Assembly: GCA_002483265.1 (NCBI GenBank)
Contig: DLHO01000019.1
Location: 62,001-126,000, forward strand
From: Flavobacteriales bacterium UBA7666
GTDB lineage: Bacteria > Bacteroidota > Bacteroidia > Flavobacteriales_D > Crocinitomicaceae
Reading direction: 5' to 3'
Length of the DNA stretch: 64,000 bases
Shown here: positions 1-10,300 of the stretch, piece after piece
How the letters are laid out: every line of letters starts with the position of its first letter
Position numbering within the stretch: the first letter of the stretch is position 1
Notes under the pieces: model-generated
Seen by the model: only the letters and a program-made list of their open reading frames with translations
The model's database searches: none
What the model was told of the DNA's origin: nothing
Program-made: the position numbers and the translations under genes

Positions 1-269
1 TCTTTACGAGGATCTTTCGGATCAAAGTTAATTCCGGATTTTGCTCCACCAATCGGAGGTCCTGCAACAGTGAATTTTACTTCCATTGTTTTAGCAAGAC
101 TTTCTACTTCACGTTTGTCCAAACCTACACGCATACGAGTACCTCCTCCGGCTGCTCCGCCACGCAAAGAATTGATTACGACCCATCCTTCTGCTTCAGT
201 TTCAGCATCTTTCCACTCGAAAACGATTTCCGGGCGCTTATTTTCAAACTTGTGAAGTAAATCTTTCAT
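1..269 (-). CDS. Glu/Leu/Phe/Val dehydrogenase, N-terminal part only
   Basis: Partial gene: the first 89 codons are present and the rest lies beyond base 1. The ATG (complement of 267-269) opens a frame beginning MKDLLHKFENKRPEIVF and containing the glycine-rich stretch NSLRGGAAGGGTRMRVG and then GPPIGGAKSGI. The last two are typical of the dimerisation/substrate-binding half of the glutamate/leucine dehydrogenase family, which oxidatively deaminates amino acids with NAD(P). The NAD-binding half is outside the window, so amino-acid specificity cannot be judged. Family assignment is secure; leucine, glutamate or another substrate is open. Confidence 0.85.
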   Translation of the reverse strand, partial: MKDLLHKFENKRPEIVFEWKDAETEAEGWVVINSLRGGAAGGGTRMRVGLDKREVESLAKTMEVKFTVAGPPIGGAKSGINFDPKDPRK

Positions 270-382
270 GTTAACTTATTCGTTGAATCATTCAAATATT
301 GAGAGGCAAAAGTAGGAATTATTGCTCTTTCAGCATGAAAAATCGGTGAATTCTCTGGTAAACTTTGTTGTTGATGGGATTC

Positions 383-1453
383 CTATGGTAAATGGTGAAC
401 ACCACCAATTACATTTTTCGTTGCTCCGGTAACACTGGAAATGCAGTTCGGTTCATTATTCAAATTCAAAGCGCCCAGCAACCCAAAGATCAAAGCTTCC
501 TTATAGTCAATCAGTTCGCTGTCTACTGAAATAATTTCTCCGGTATAATAACGTTTCAGACGTTCAATTAAAAACGTGTTTTTCGCTCCTCCACCGGTTA
601 TCATGACACGTTTTAACTCTTTTTTAGTACAGATATCACCAATTTGAATGGCAATGTGTTCTACAACTGTCGCCAGATTGTTTTCGATGTCTTTATCAAA
701 TTTTAGAAGCGGGTAGAAGTAGTGTTCTAACCATTCGGTACCCAATGATTTTGGGCCTTCTTCTCCATAATAATCCAGACTGTTCAGCAAATCCAGCAGG
801 AAATAATTCAATTCGCCCTCACGTGCTAAATTTCCGTTTTTATCGTATTCCAGGTGCTTAGAGCGAGCCAGTTTGTTCATTGGAAGGTTGGCCGGACAGA
901 TATCGTATGCCTGAACTAGTCCATTTTCCTCGAAGCTGATATTTGCAAAACCACCAATATTGATAAAGCCGTCCGCTTTTGATCCGAATAAATACTGATC
1001 ACCGATTGGAACCAAAGGAGCTCCCTGTCCTTCATATAGTACGTCTTTTGTTCTGAAATCGCCAATTGTTCTGATACCTGTTTTCACTGCAATGACTGCC
1101 GGATTTCCTATTTGTGTTGTAAAGCCGCGTGAAGGTTGATGGAAAATAGTTTGACCATGCGATGCTATTGCGTCAACTTCTTCTTTTGAAACACCATTTT
1201 CTTCTACGAATTGGTTGATGCATGAAGAGAAAAAGATCCCCAAATCATGATCTAAAGTCATTAGTTGAGATCCCGATAATTTACTGGCTTCATGCAGGCT
1301 GGAAAGCAGTATTTCAGGGAATTGAAAGGTGTGAGATGCATGAATTTTAAACTCCCAATTCTTGTCAGAAACCTTCGTGTATTTTGCATAAGTTACATCG
1401 ACTCCATCTAGTGAAGTGCCTGACATTAAGCCGATTATTTTGAATGAATTCAT
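383..1453 (-). CDS. anmK: Anhydro-N-acetylmuramic acid kinase
   Basis: The 356-residue protein begins with the family's phosphate-binding signature GLMSGTSLDGVDV (residues 8-20) and has later ASHGQTIFHQP and MITGGGAKNTFLIERL segments, as in AnmK of the sugar-kinase/Hsp70/actin fold. AnmK hydrolyses and phosphorylates 1,6-anhydro-MurNAc to MurNAc-6-phosphate in the cytoplasm during peptidoglycan recycling. Length is close to the usual 360-370. It is divergent from the acyl-CoA dehydrogenase gene, with 70 bases between start codons. A perfect minus-strand TAnnTTTG box lies 44 bases before the ATG. Confidence 0.95.
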   Translation of the reverse strand: MNSFKIIGLMSGTSLDGVDVTYAKYTKVSDKNWEFKIHASHTFQFPEILLSSLHEASKLSGSQLMTLDHDLGIFFSSCINQFVEENGVSKEEVDAIASHGQTIFHQPSRGFTTQIGNPAVIAVKTGIRTIGDFRTKDVLYEGQGAPLVPIGDQYLFGSKADGFINIGGFANISFEENGLVQAYDICPANLPMNKLARSKHLEYDKNGNLAREGELNYFLLDLLNSLDYYGEEGPKSLGTEWLEHYFYPLLKFDKDIENNLATVVEHIAIQIGDICTKKELKRVMITGGGAKNTFLIERLKRYYTGEIISVDSELIDYKEALIFGLLGALNLNNEPNCISSVTGATKNVIGGVHHLP

Positions 1454-1480
1454 AAAAGACGAAAATTAAGTTTTTATAGG

Positions 1481-1488
1481 TACATTTG
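1481..1488 (+). promoter_or_regulatory. Bacteroidetes -7 box for acyl-CoA dehydrogenase gene
   Basis: TACATTTG matches the Bacteroidetes sigma-factor consensus TAnnTTTG and ends 35 bases before the ATG at 1524. No TTG element was found at the expected upstream distance. The box sits just beside the oppositely oriented box for anmK. Confidence 0.5.
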
Positions 1489-1497
1489 TCTCCTGAA

Positions 1498-1505
1498 CAA
1501 ATATA
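1498..1505 (-). promoter_or_regulatory. Bacteroidetes -7 box for anmK
   Basis: Read on the minus strand this is TATATTTG, a perfect TAnnTTTG match, 44 bases before the anmK ATG. It lies between the opposing box and the acyl-CoA dehydrogenase start, so the two promoters overlap face to face. Confidence 0.5.
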
Positions 1506-1523
1506 AAATAAACTGCGATACAG

Positions 1524-2666
1524 ATGAATTTCGAATTGACAGAAGAACAAAAAGCAGTAAAAGAAGCTGCGCGTGATTTCGCTCAAAACGTTTTAAAACC
1601 TGGGGTAATAGATCGAGATAGAGATCAAAAATTTCCTGTTGAAGAAATGAAACAACTTGGTGAACTTGGATTCTTAGGAATGATGGTTGACCCGAAATAT
1701 GGAGGTGGAGGTATGGACACGATGTCCTATGTACTTGCCATGGAAGAGATTTCTAAAGTAGATGCTTCATCTTCAGTTTGTATGTCGGTGAACAATTCCC
1801 TTGTTTGTTGGGGATTGGAAAAGTTTGGTAATGAAGAACAAAAAATGAAATTCCTGGTTCCACTTGCAAAAGGGGAGAAAATCGGTGCTTTTTGTTTGTC
1901 AGAACCTGAAGCTGGATCTGATGCTACATCTCAACGCACAACAGCGATTGATATGGGGGATTACTACTTGGTAAATGGAACAAAGAACTGGATCACAAAC
2001 GGGTCAACTGCTTCTACTTACATTGTAATAGCTCAAACGAATGCTGAATTGGGGCACAGAGGAATCAATGCTTTGATTATTGAAAGAGGAATGGAAGGCT
2101 TCATTGTTGGAGCGAAAGAAGATAAATTAGGGATTCGCGGAAGTGATACACATACCTTAATGTTTCAGGATGTAAAAGTTCCAAAAGCTAATCGTATTGG
2201 TGAAGATGGATTCGGTTTCAAATTCGCTATGAAAACACTTTCTGGTGGACGTATTGGAATTGCTGCTCAAGCTTTAGGAATTGCTGCCGGAGGTTTTGAA
2301 TTGGCAACTGCTTATTCGAAAGAACGTAAAGCATTTGGAAAAGAAATTTACAAGCACCAAGCAATTGCATTTAAAATTGCAGACATGGCTACAGAAATTG
2401 AAGCTGCTCGTTTGTTGGTTTACCGTGCTGCTGCTGATAAAGATGCAGGTAGAAACTTCGATCAATCTTCTGCAATGGCGAAGTTGTATGCTTCAAAAGT
2501 GGCAATGGAGCAAACAGTTGAAGCTGTTCAAATCCACGGAGGTTACGGATATGTAAAAGAGTACCATGTAGAGCGTTTGATGCGTGATGCAAAAATTACT
2601 CAGATTTACGAAGGAACCTCAGAAGTGCAAAAGATTGTTATTTCAAGAAATATCTTGGCTGACTAA
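1524..2666 (+). CDS. Acyl-CoA dehydrogenase, short/medium-chain type
   Basis: The 380-residue protein is full length for the FAD-dependent acyl-CoA dehydrogenase family. It begins MNFELTEEQKAVKEAARDF (helical N domain), has CLSEPEAGSDA (FAD/substrate contact in the middle beta domain) and ends with IYEGTSEVQKIVISR, in which Glu363 corresponds to the catalytic base of short- and medium-chain enzymes. It introduces the alpha-beta double bond in acyl-CoA and passes electrons to ETF. It resembles butyryl-CoA dehydrogenase most, but chain-length preference cannot be read from sequence. It is a single-gene unit followed by a strong terminator. Confidence 0.95.
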   Translation: MNFELTEEQKAVKEAARDFAQNVLKPGVIDRDRDQKFPVEEMKQLGELGFLGMMVDPKYGGGGMDTMSYVLAMEEISKVDASSSVCMSVNNSLVCWGLEKFGNEEQKMKFLVPLAKGEKIGAFCLSEPEAGSDATSQRTTAIDMGDYYLVNGTKNWITNGSTASTYIVIAQTNAELGHRGINALIIERGMEGFIVGAKEDKLGIRGSDTHTLMFQDVKVPKANRIGEDGFGFKFAMKTLSGGRIGIAAQALGIAAGGFELATAYSKERKAFGKEIYKHQAIAFKIADMATEIEAARLLVYRAAADKDAGRNFDQSSAMAKLYASKVAMEQTVEAVQIHGGYGYVKEYHVERLMRDAKITQIYEGTSEVQKIVISRNILAD

Positions 2667-2695
2667 GGTCAGTTGTATAAAATAAGAGAAACGGT

Positions 2696-2723
2696 AAGGG
2701 CGGAAAATTTTCCGCCCTTTTTT
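2696..2723 (+). terminator. Rho-independent terminator of the acyl-CoA dehydrogenase gene
   Basis: A perfect stem AAGGGCGGAAAA/TTTTCCGCCCTT with the T-run directly after it on the plus strand, starting 30 bases after the stop codon. Confidence 0.9.
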
Positions 2724-2801
2724 CATGTCAATTTTTTCGTCTCGATGCAGTTTCTATTTTCACTCGAACATAATATTGCAGAATTGCCTCAAGCATCGAG
2801 T

Positions 2802-4085
2802 TTATAAGTAAGGAATAACCTTTTCCAGTGAAATCCCCCTCGATCCTTTCAAAAGAATCAATAAATCCGAAGGTGGATTATTCGTGAAATGTTCGATCAA
2901 AGGATCCGTTGATTTCAAAAAGATCGCATTCGGATGCATTCCCTTGAATTTCAAAAACTCTTCCCCAATAAAGAAACCGCTCAATCGCAGATCTATCGTT
3001 TGTTGAATAACTTCTTCGTGAACCATTGGAGCATCATCGCCCATTTCACGCATATCACCAAGGATAAAGATCTTGGTATGTGTATCGATTTTTGCGAAAC
3101 TGGATAGGGCAGAGCGCATACTTGTTGGGTTTGCATTGTAACAGTCGACAATTAGCGTGTTTCGTTCTGTTTTAGTTACCTGAGAGCGGTTATTCGTTGG
3201 TTCATATCCGGAAATTGCCTGATTGCAATTTTCGGGAGTTATTCCAAAAAAACGTCCAATTCGGATTGCAGCCAGAAAATTAATGAAGTTGTATTCTCCC
3301 ACTAAGTTGGTTTGAATAGCAGGACTCGAGTAGTTTGGTTCAAACCATTCCATCTCCACCAAAGGAGTCAGTTTTAGAAGTGAGCCTCCTAATTCAGATG
3401 CATCATTATAGAAATGATTCTGTGTCGTTGAAGGAAGTTTATTCGTAATCGTTTCATCTTCCTTATTGGCAAAGATATGTCCCTTGGTTTGGGCTAAGAA
3501 ATCAAATAGTTCTGTTTTGGTTTTAATAACTCCTTCCAGCGATTTAAATCCTTCCAAATGGGCTCTGCCAATATTAGTAATGATCCCGTGAGTTGGTAAA
3601 GCAATTTCAACCAATTCTTTGATGTCTCCGGGTTTATTAGCTCCCATTTCAATAACAGCAATCTCGTGCTTCTCATTGAGTTGTAAAAGAGTTAGGGGAA
3701 CACCAATATGGTTGTTGAAATTACCTTGTGTAAAGTGAACGCGGTACTGAGTCGCTAATACGGTTGAAATAAGCTCTTTTGACGTTGTTTTTCCATTACT
3801 TCCGGTAATACCAATAACAGGGATCTGAAATTGATTCCTGTGATGTCTTGCCAGATTTTGAAGAGCGAGCAGTACTTCGTCCACTAAAATTGTTTTTCCT
3901 TCAATATGGTATTCCGGATTGTCTATTACAGCTGCAATAGCACCGAGCTTAATTGCTTCTTCGGCAAAAGTATTCCCATCGAAGTTAGCTCCCTTTAAGC
4001 AAAAGAATAAAGAACCTTTCTGGATTTTACGTGTGTCTGTTTCTACACCCGTGCTGTTTTTAAATACGGTATATAGTGCTTCCAT
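2802..4085 (-). CDS. murF: UDP-MurNAc-tripeptide--D-Ala-D-Ala ligase
   Basis: The 427-residue protein has the Mur-ligase ATP loop ITGSNGKTT (about residues 93-101), EMGANKPGDI, the HLEGF segment and a C-terminal domain with FILGDMREMG. MurF adds D-Ala-D-Ala to UDP-MurNAc-tripeptide, the last cytoplasmic step of the peptidoglycan precursor. Length fits the family. The gene lies 57 bases downstream of gldJ on the same strand, but a strong terminator hairpin sits between them, so it is probably transcribed partly by read-through or from its own promoter. Confidence 0.95.
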   Translation of the reverse strand: MEALYTVFKNSTGVETDTRKIQKGSLFFCLKGANFDGNTFAEEAIKLGAIAAVIDNPEYHIEGKTILVDEVLLALQNLARHHRNQFQIPVIGITGSNGKTTSKELISTVLATQYRVHFTQGNFNNHIGVPLTLLQLNEKHEIAVIEMGANKPGDIKELVEIALPTHGIITNIGRAHLEGFKSLEGVIKTKTELFDFLAQTKGHIFANKEDETITNKLPSTTQNHFYNDASELGGSLLKLTPLVEMEWFEPNYSSPAIQTNLVGEYNFINFLAAIRIGRFFGITPENCNQAISGYEPTNNRSQVTKTERNTLIVDCYNANPTSMRSALSSFAKIDTHTKIFILGDMREMGDDAPMVHEEVIQQTIDLRLSGFFIGEEFLKFKGMHPNAIFLKSTDPLIEHFTNNPPSDLLILLKGSRGISLEKVIPYL

Positions 4086-4092
4086 GTATCAT

Positions 4093-4125
4093 AAAAAAGC
4101 CCCGACAGTTTTCATATCGGGGCTT
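4093..4125 (-). terminator. Terminator downstream of gldJ
   Basis: Minus-strand stem AAGCCCCGA/TCGGGGCTT with an 11-base loop, followed by a run of T on the minus strand (complement of 4093-4098). It lies between the gldJ stop and the murF start. Confidence 0.85.
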
Positions 4126-4142
4126 CAATTAATATGTGATTA

Positions 4143-6155
4143 TTATTTTTTCTTTTGTTTCTTTTTACCGTAGTTGTGACCAACCGGACTTCCTACACGA
4201 TCCATTGCACAACGGAATCCGATAGTACAAGTTGATTGCGCTTCATCTAAGTATCTTCTTGATCCAGCATTCAACCAGTAAGCACGATCTCTCCAAGAAC
4301 CACCTTTGTAAACTCTTGATTTATCAGAGATCAAAGTTGTTGGCCAAGAAGTTCTATCTTCCGGTTTGATTGGCGTACCGTTCAAATCGTAAGTTTCGTA
4401 TTCGTTTTGGTACATGATCAAGTGTGGATCACGAGTTGCTTCGTTAATACCATTTTTACGATCATCATTATCGTAGTAAATAGAGCTCTCGATATCACCA
4501 TCTAAATAATCGATGTAGTCATCTTTACGGTAGTTCAAACGACCAATGTTTTCCTCTTCAGTTACATTTCTGTACTTCAATTTTCCTGGAGTACCAATGA
4601 TGAACTGATTGAATCCTTCACGAAGAAGAGGAATGATTTCGAAAGAGTATTCTTCATCACGACCTTGTCTTGTTCTTTCTGCAAAGATTCCTTCAAAGAT
4701 TTCATCTTGGATTAAAGCAGATGCTTCAATGTCGTACTTTTCGTTTTTGTCAACGATTGCTCTATCCAATACAGCGTTGATTTCTGCGATAAGTGCAAGC
4801 TCGATAGAATCTTTTTTCTTTCCATGAGAAACATAGTACTGATCAGGAGCAGCTCCTCGTTTGTAACGGTGCTCTGCTTGATTGTGCATTTGTGTTCCAC
4901 CAGGAATAACAGAATCGTTTGGATTGTGATTCGCTGCTGATACACGTTGGTAACGCACACGCTCAAAAGCATTCAAGTATTCTTTCATACCATGAACATC
5001 GTACATTACTTGTTGGTCTTTTTGCTCAACCATTCCATCATTATTCAAAACTTTCGTTTGGAATACATTTCCACGGAAAGGACGGAACTCATCAAAATCT
5101 TCTGATGATAAAGGACGGTAAACATCCATTACCCACTCAGATACGTTACCTGCCATGTGGTATAAACCATAATCATTTGGCCAGAAAGATTCAACTGGAG
5201 CTGTTACATCCGCACCGTCATTCAAACGACCGGCAACCCCCATGAAATCCCCTTTACCTCTTACGAAGTTAGCACGGATCGCACCTGTAAATTCTTTATT
5301 GTCTTGACGAACGAAGTGACCATTCCAAGGATATTGACGACGCTCAGTGATTACCTCAGTACCTTCAGAAAGGTTTCCAATTAATCCAAGCGCTGCATAT
5401 TCCCATTCAGCCTCAGTTGGGAGACGGTATCTTGGAAGTAGAATTCCATCTTCCATACGAACGATACGCTCACCTAATTTTTTACCATCTCTATGAGAAG
5501 GATCTGTGTCTTTTAATTTTCTTCCTCCAAGCTCTTCATCTTGCTCGAATTGACCTACCATGTAAGCATCTGTATTGAATGTCTCTGCATCTGCTGCATC
5601 GATATCCCATCCAAGAACACCTTCGCGAATTAAGATATATTCGTTCACACGGTCAGTACGCCATTTACAAAAGTCAGTTGCTTGTAACCAAGATACACCA
5701 ACCACCGGGTAATCTCTGTAAGCAGGGTGGCGTAAATAGTAATCTACATATTTATCCATGAATGCTAACGGACTTCTCCATGAAAGCGTATCAGGTAATG
5801 CATTACGGTACACCATGTTGTACTTTTCGTAAGATCTTTTGATCCAGTATAAGTATTCCAACCAGTGGAAGTTCGTTACTTCTGTTTGATCCATATAAAA
5901 GGATGAAACAGTTACACGAGCAGGACGATTGTTATAATCGAACATAACATCTTGTTCGACCATACCCATTGTAAATGTACCACCTTCGACAAGAATCAGT
6001 CCTGGACCAGTTTCCTGATCTACAAACGGAACTTTTTGAAAGCCTCCATGCTGTACATTGTTGTAGTCCCATCCTGTTGATGAGGATGAATCTCGACTAC
6101 ACGAAGCTATTGCAACGCCTGCAATTGCTAAGATAAATAAACGCAACATTTTCAT
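4143..6155 (-). CDS. gldJ: Gliding motility lipoprotein GldJ (SUMF1/FGE-like domain)
   Basis: Starting at the ATG complementary to 6153-6155 the protein has 670 residues, with signal MKMLRLFILAIAGVAIASC and lipidation Cys19. A longer in-frame start at 6191 is rejected because it overlaps the likely promoter. The body is a formylglycine-generating-enzyme-like (SUMF1) domain: VEGGTFTMG, YRLPTEAEWEYAA, YHMAGNVSEWVMD and a terminal GGSWRDRAYWL...IGFRCA. GldJ is an outer-membrane lipoprotein of the gliding and T9SS apparatus; the domain is structural rather than enzymatic. GldK is a related alternative, but its length and position near porU/porV, as in Flavobacterium, favour GldJ. It is longer than the roughly 560-residue Flavobacterium protein. 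Confidence 0.88.
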   Translation of the reverse strand: MKMLRLFILAIAGVAIASCSRDSSSSTGWDYNNVQHGGFQKVPFVDQETGPGLILVEGGTFTMGMVEQDVMFDYNNRPARVTVSSFYMDQTEVTNFHWLEYLYWIKRSYEKYNMVYRNALPDTLSWRSPLAFMDKYVDYYLRHPAYRDYPVVGVSWLQATDFCKWRTDRVNEYILIREGVLGWDIDAADAETFNTDAYMVGQFEQDEELGGRKLKDTDPSHRDGKKLGERIVRMEDGILLPRYRLPTEAEWEYAALGLIGNLSEGTEVITERRQYPWNGHFVRQDNKEFTGAIRANFVRGKGDFMGVAGRLNDGADVTAPVESFWPNDYGLYHMAGNVSEWVMDVYRPLSSEDFDEFRPFRGNVFQTKVLNNDGMVEQKDQQVMYDVHGMKEYLNAFERVRYQRVSAANHNPNDSVIPGGTQMHNQAEHRYKRGAAPDQYYVSHGKKKDSIELALIAEINAVLDRAIVDKNEKYDIEASALIQDEIFEGIFAERTRQGRDEEYSFEIIPLLREGFNQFIIGTPGKLKYRNVTEEENIGRLNYRKDDYIDYLDGDIESSIYYDNDDRKNGINEATRDPHLIMYQNEYETYDLNGTPIKPEDRTSWPTTLISDKSRVYKGGSWRDRAYWLNAGSRRYLDEAQSTCTIGFRCAMDRVGSPVGHNYGKKKQKKK

Positions 6156-6188
6156 ATGCTTGGTTTGTTTTTCGTTTTTTTGGGATAC

Positions 6189-6220
6189 CAAAGTTAAGTT
6201 TATAAACGGATTATCAACAA
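6189..6220 (-). promoter_or_regulatory. gldJ promoter (TTG and TAnnTTTG boxes)
   Basis: On the minus strand TAACTTTG (complement of 6189-6196) is preceded by TTGTTG (6215-6220) with an 18-base spacer. This is close to the Bacteroidetes consensus. The box ends 33 bases before the chosen gldJ ATG and supports that start. Confidence 0.6.
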
Positions 6221-6237
6221 AAGGTTACAAAAAATAG

Positions 6238-7203
6238 TTAGAATGATGGACAAGAGATTGTTTTGAACGTTCTCACAGGACCTTTACATTTTGTATAGAT
6301 ACCTAATGATACTTCATGTGAACCACCCGATACACCATTGTTTAATCGTGAAACTGTAACATCATAGCTATAGCCAATTCTGAAAGAAGGAGTAGTCACA
6401 CCAATTGTAAGGATAAACGCATCTCTGTTTCTGAACCATGCACCAGCATTGAAAGCACCATATTTGATATAAGTACCGATATTAATTTCCTGAAAGCCTT
6501 GTTGGTATTGATATACCACGTTCGGCATAATGGAAGTTGTATTGTTGTATTTGGATTTTCCTCCGAGTGGAATCTCCGCACCCATATGTCCGGTAAATCG
6601 CATAGGCATTGGTGAATTACCAATAATTACTGATTCATTTGGCATATTTAAGTGATGAACTGCTCCTCCAAAGAAGAAATGTTTTGAATATCCTACAAAT
6701 CCTGCTGAAGCGTCAAAGAATCCTCTTGAACCACCTCGTCTTAAATCACCTGTTTGGTAAATAAATCCTCTTCTGGGATCAATCATGTCTCCAAAAGTCA
6801 ATTTATCCCAATCCAGGAATTTTTGGTACCAGGCTGCGCGAACTCCAAAAAGCATCGCGAATTTTCTATTTACTTTCAAGTGGTAAGAGTAAATAAGGCC
6901 TAACATAGATGTGTTAATTGTACCCTGACCTTGCATGTCATGAGTAGCTAAAATTCCGATCCCTCCTGAGATGTTTTTGAAGTATTGATCATAAGAAGCA
7001 CTGTAAGTAACATAGTTTCCGGAAAGACTAGGCCATTCGTTTCTATAATTCATAGAAAAACGAGCACATCCATGAGATCCAGCAAAAGCAGGGTTCAGGT
7101 ACAAGGGGTTCGCGTAAAACTGCGTAAAAGTTGGGTCTTGTGCATATAACTGACACGAGCCAAATAAGCATCCAACAAACGCTAATAGTTTAATATTTCT
7201 CAT
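6238..7203 (-). CDS. PorP/SprF family T9SS membrane protein
   Basis: The 321-residue protein has a signal peptide ending SCQLYAQ and the family hallmark DPTFTQFYANPLYLNPAFAGS. The rest is beta-rich and ends in an outer-membrane-strand-like segment FRIGYSYDVTVSRL. PorP/SprF proteins are outer-membrane partners of T9SS cargo or adhesins such as SprB. It lies upstream of gldJ on the same strand with an 82-base gap that contains the gldJ promoter, and is divergent from porU. Genomes carry many paralogues, so it cannot be called PorP or SprF specifically. Confidence 0.88.
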   Translation of the reverse strand: MRNIKLLAFVGCLFGSCQLYAQDPTFTQFYANPLYLNPAFAGSHGCARFSMNYRNEWPSLSGNYVTYSASYDQYFKNISGGIGILATHDMQGQGTINTSMLGLIYSYHLKVNRKFAMLFGVRAAWYQKFLDWDKLTFGDMIDPRRGFIYQTGDLRRGGSRGFFDASAGFVGYSKHFFFGGAVHHLNMPNESVIIGNSPMPMRFTGHMGAEIPLGGKSKYNNTTSIMPNVVYQYQQGFQEINIGTYIKYGAFNAGAWFRNRDAFILTIGVTTPSFRIGYSYDVTVSRLNNGVSGGSHEVSLGIYTKCKGPVRTFKTISCPSF

Positions 7204-7346
7204 TCGGTTAAGAATATTTTCAAGCTAATTTGTAGCATTGGTTCGCCAATGTTACGAAAAAAAAATACAATGGTTACAACTAAATCGCCGAAACACAAAA
7301 ATAAAAAAAGAATTCATACGTTTGATTGAACATTCATATAGTTTTC

Positions 7347-7354
7347 GAATTTTG
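7347..7354 (+). promoter_or_regulatory. Possible porU -7 box directly before the start codon
   Basis: GAATTTTG differs from TAnnTTTG at the first base. Upstream TTG motifs lie at 7322-7324 and 7326-7328, giving 22- or 18-base spacers. Only four bases separate the box from the ATG at 7359, so a transcript from here would be essentially leaderless. Confidence 0.35.
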
Positions 7355-7358
7355 TACT

Positions 7359-10300
7359 ATGAAAAACGACAAAACACAGGTAAGTTACATTTTTAACAAA
7401 TATTATAAACTCATCATTTTGCTTTTGATTGGGCATTCATCTGTAGCTCAGGATGTTTCTGTTGAAATCCAATGGCAACAGCCAAAAGAATTGACAATAA
7501 ATGGTGTTAAAACAACGGTTCCTTTCATCTCAGGAGGCGATTTTGAAAATCAACTACCGTCTCATTCCTTTCAGCAGAAGTTTAAACCGGGTAATTATCA
7601 GGTGGTTATCTTGGATGTTCAAACGGAGGGAGTAAGTGCCTATGAGACTAATTACCTCAATTCGATTAAAAATGAGATCCCACTTTCTGCGAAGGTAGAA
7701 GCGAAGGTTACTAAATCGAAAAATGAGTATTACCTGAACTCAAAATGCATTCCTTATATAAAAACACCCGCTGGATATCAAAAAGTAATGTCCTATAAAT
7801 TAAGGGTAACAGCTACGGGAGCGCCCAGCACTAATTCAAATTATTTGAAGAGTTATGCTGCGAATTCAGTTTTGAATACGGGGGCTTGGTATAAAATTTC
7901 AGTTCCAAATGATGGAATTTTCCAGTTAAACAGAGCGTTTTTCAAGGATATGGGATTGGATGTTGATAATCTGGATCCAAGTACAATCAACCTATACGGT
8001 AATGCAGATGGAAGACTTTCGGAGTTGAATAGTGATCCTTATCGCGATGATCTGAAAAAGAATTCGATTCAGTTTGTGGGGAATGCTGATACTACTTTTG
8101 GTGAAGATGAGTATTTCCTGTTTTTCGGTGCCGGACCCAATCGCTGGGATCGTGGTACAGGAACCAATTACGACAGAAATCAGCATATTTACAGCGCTGT
8201 AAACACTTATTTTATTCATGTTGATGAAACAGATTTGCCGCTTCGCATTCAAAGTTTGCCTGAATCTCCATTGCCATCAACTCAAACCGTTAATTCATAC
8301 ACTTATTATGATATTCATGAAAATGAATCGGTGAATCTGGTGCAGGGAGGACAACGCTGGTATGGAGAACAATTTGATGCAAATCTGACTCAATCATTCA
8401 AATTCAATATTCCCAATGTGGATCCGGGTACGCCAATACAAGTGGATTTTGCATCTGCAACGAACGCGAATAGTGCGGGTAATTCCTTTGATGTAACTTA
8501 CAACGGTTCTTTGATAAATAACTCACCTCTGAATTCTACCGGCGGAGATTATATCCGATCTACCGGAGCGTTTACATTCAATCCGGTTTCATCGCCTGTT
8601 GAATTGATTTTCACTTTAAACAGAGTCAATGCTTCTGTTAGGGCTTATTTGGACTTTATTCAAATTGTTGGGCGAAGAAGTCTCGTGTTTTATGGAAATT
8701 CGATGTTGTTCAGGGATGTGAATTCCATTGGCTTAGGAAACGTGAGTTTATTTACTGTTTCAGGAATGAGTGCAGCAAATCAGGTTTGGGATGTTAGTTC
8801 CAAAACGAATCCTCAATTGATTATAGGCAATCTGGCTGGAAACGTGTTTTCATTCAAGCAAAGTACTGATACCTTGCGGGAGTTTTTGGTTTTTAATGAA
8901 ACGGGGTTCTCCAAACCTACTTTCATCAAACAGGTTGATAATCAGGATTTACATGCGCTAGGTCAATTTGACTATGTCATTGTGAGTCCGAAACAATTCA
9001 TGAATCAGGCAATTCGTTTGGGAAATCTACATCAGGCAAATGGATTGTCAACCGTTGTTGTGGATGTAGAGCATATCTATAATGAGTTTTCTTCCGGGAA
9101 TCAGGATGCAACTGCAATTAGACGATTTGTGAAGATGTTCTATGAACGGGCAGGAGGAAATGCGGCTTTGCAGCCAAAATACCTTTGTTTATTTGGTGAT
9201 GCAACTTATGACCCGAAAAACCGTGTTGCAGGAAATAATTACATGGTTCCAACTTATGAGTATCTGAATTCTGAAAATCACATCGCAGCTTTGGTGACAG
9301 ATGATTATTTCGGGTTGATGGATAATAATGAGTCTATCAGCGGATTAGATCTGATGGATTTAGGAGTGGGGCGTTTGTTGATCTCGAATGCAACTCATGC
9401 ACAGACACAGGTAGATAAGATTGAACACTACATGAAAAACGGGATCAATTCACCCATAGTTTCCAACGACCCGAATAGCTGTTGCATTGGGGAATCTGCC
9501 AATATGTTTGGAGATTGGAGACAGGTTTATACCAATATTACGGATGATGAACAAGGTGGAACGTTTATTACTTCAGATGCTGAGCCTGCATTCAATCAGG
9601 TTCAAGGATCGGCAAATGAAATGAATTGCGAGAAAATCTATTCGGATGCATATGTTCAGGTGTCCACTACTGGCGGGCATCGTTATCCGGATGCGCTGAA
9701 TGCAATTACAGATCGTGTGGAACGAGGAAGTTTAATTACGAATTACATCGGTCATGGTGGTGAAGTGGGAGCTGCTGAAGAGCGAATTATTACCATTCCA
9801 CAGGTTAATGCATGGACGAATCTGAATCGGATGGGACTATTTGTCACAGCAACTTGTGAGTTTACGAAATTTGACGACCCCTCAAGGGAGTCAATAGGAG
9901 AATTAATTTCCCTGAATCCAAAAGGAGGATCAATTGCCTTGATGACAACCACCCGATCAGTTTATATTTCGATTAATACCTTGGTTGTTGCAAGTTTATT
10001 TACACATGTGATCGAGCGGGATGCGAATTTCGATGCCTTGACATTTGGTGAAATTATGCGCAGAACCAAAAATACTTCCGGAGGTTTGGATAATAGAAGA
10101 TGTTTTAATCTCATTGGAGATCCTGCTTTGAAAATTTGTTTGCCAAAGTGGAGGATCGTAACAGATTCAATTAATCACGTAGCCATTTCCAATGGTGCAG
10201 ATACTGTTCGTGCATTGACAAAAATGCATGTGGTAGGACATTTGGAAGATAATAATGGGAATAAGTTAACGGCTTTTAACGGAGTCTTGTCACCAACAAT

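Noticed and set aside
6156..6191. Longer N-terminus for gldJ
   Set aside because: The extra residues would spoil the lipoprotein signal and overlap the promoter box.
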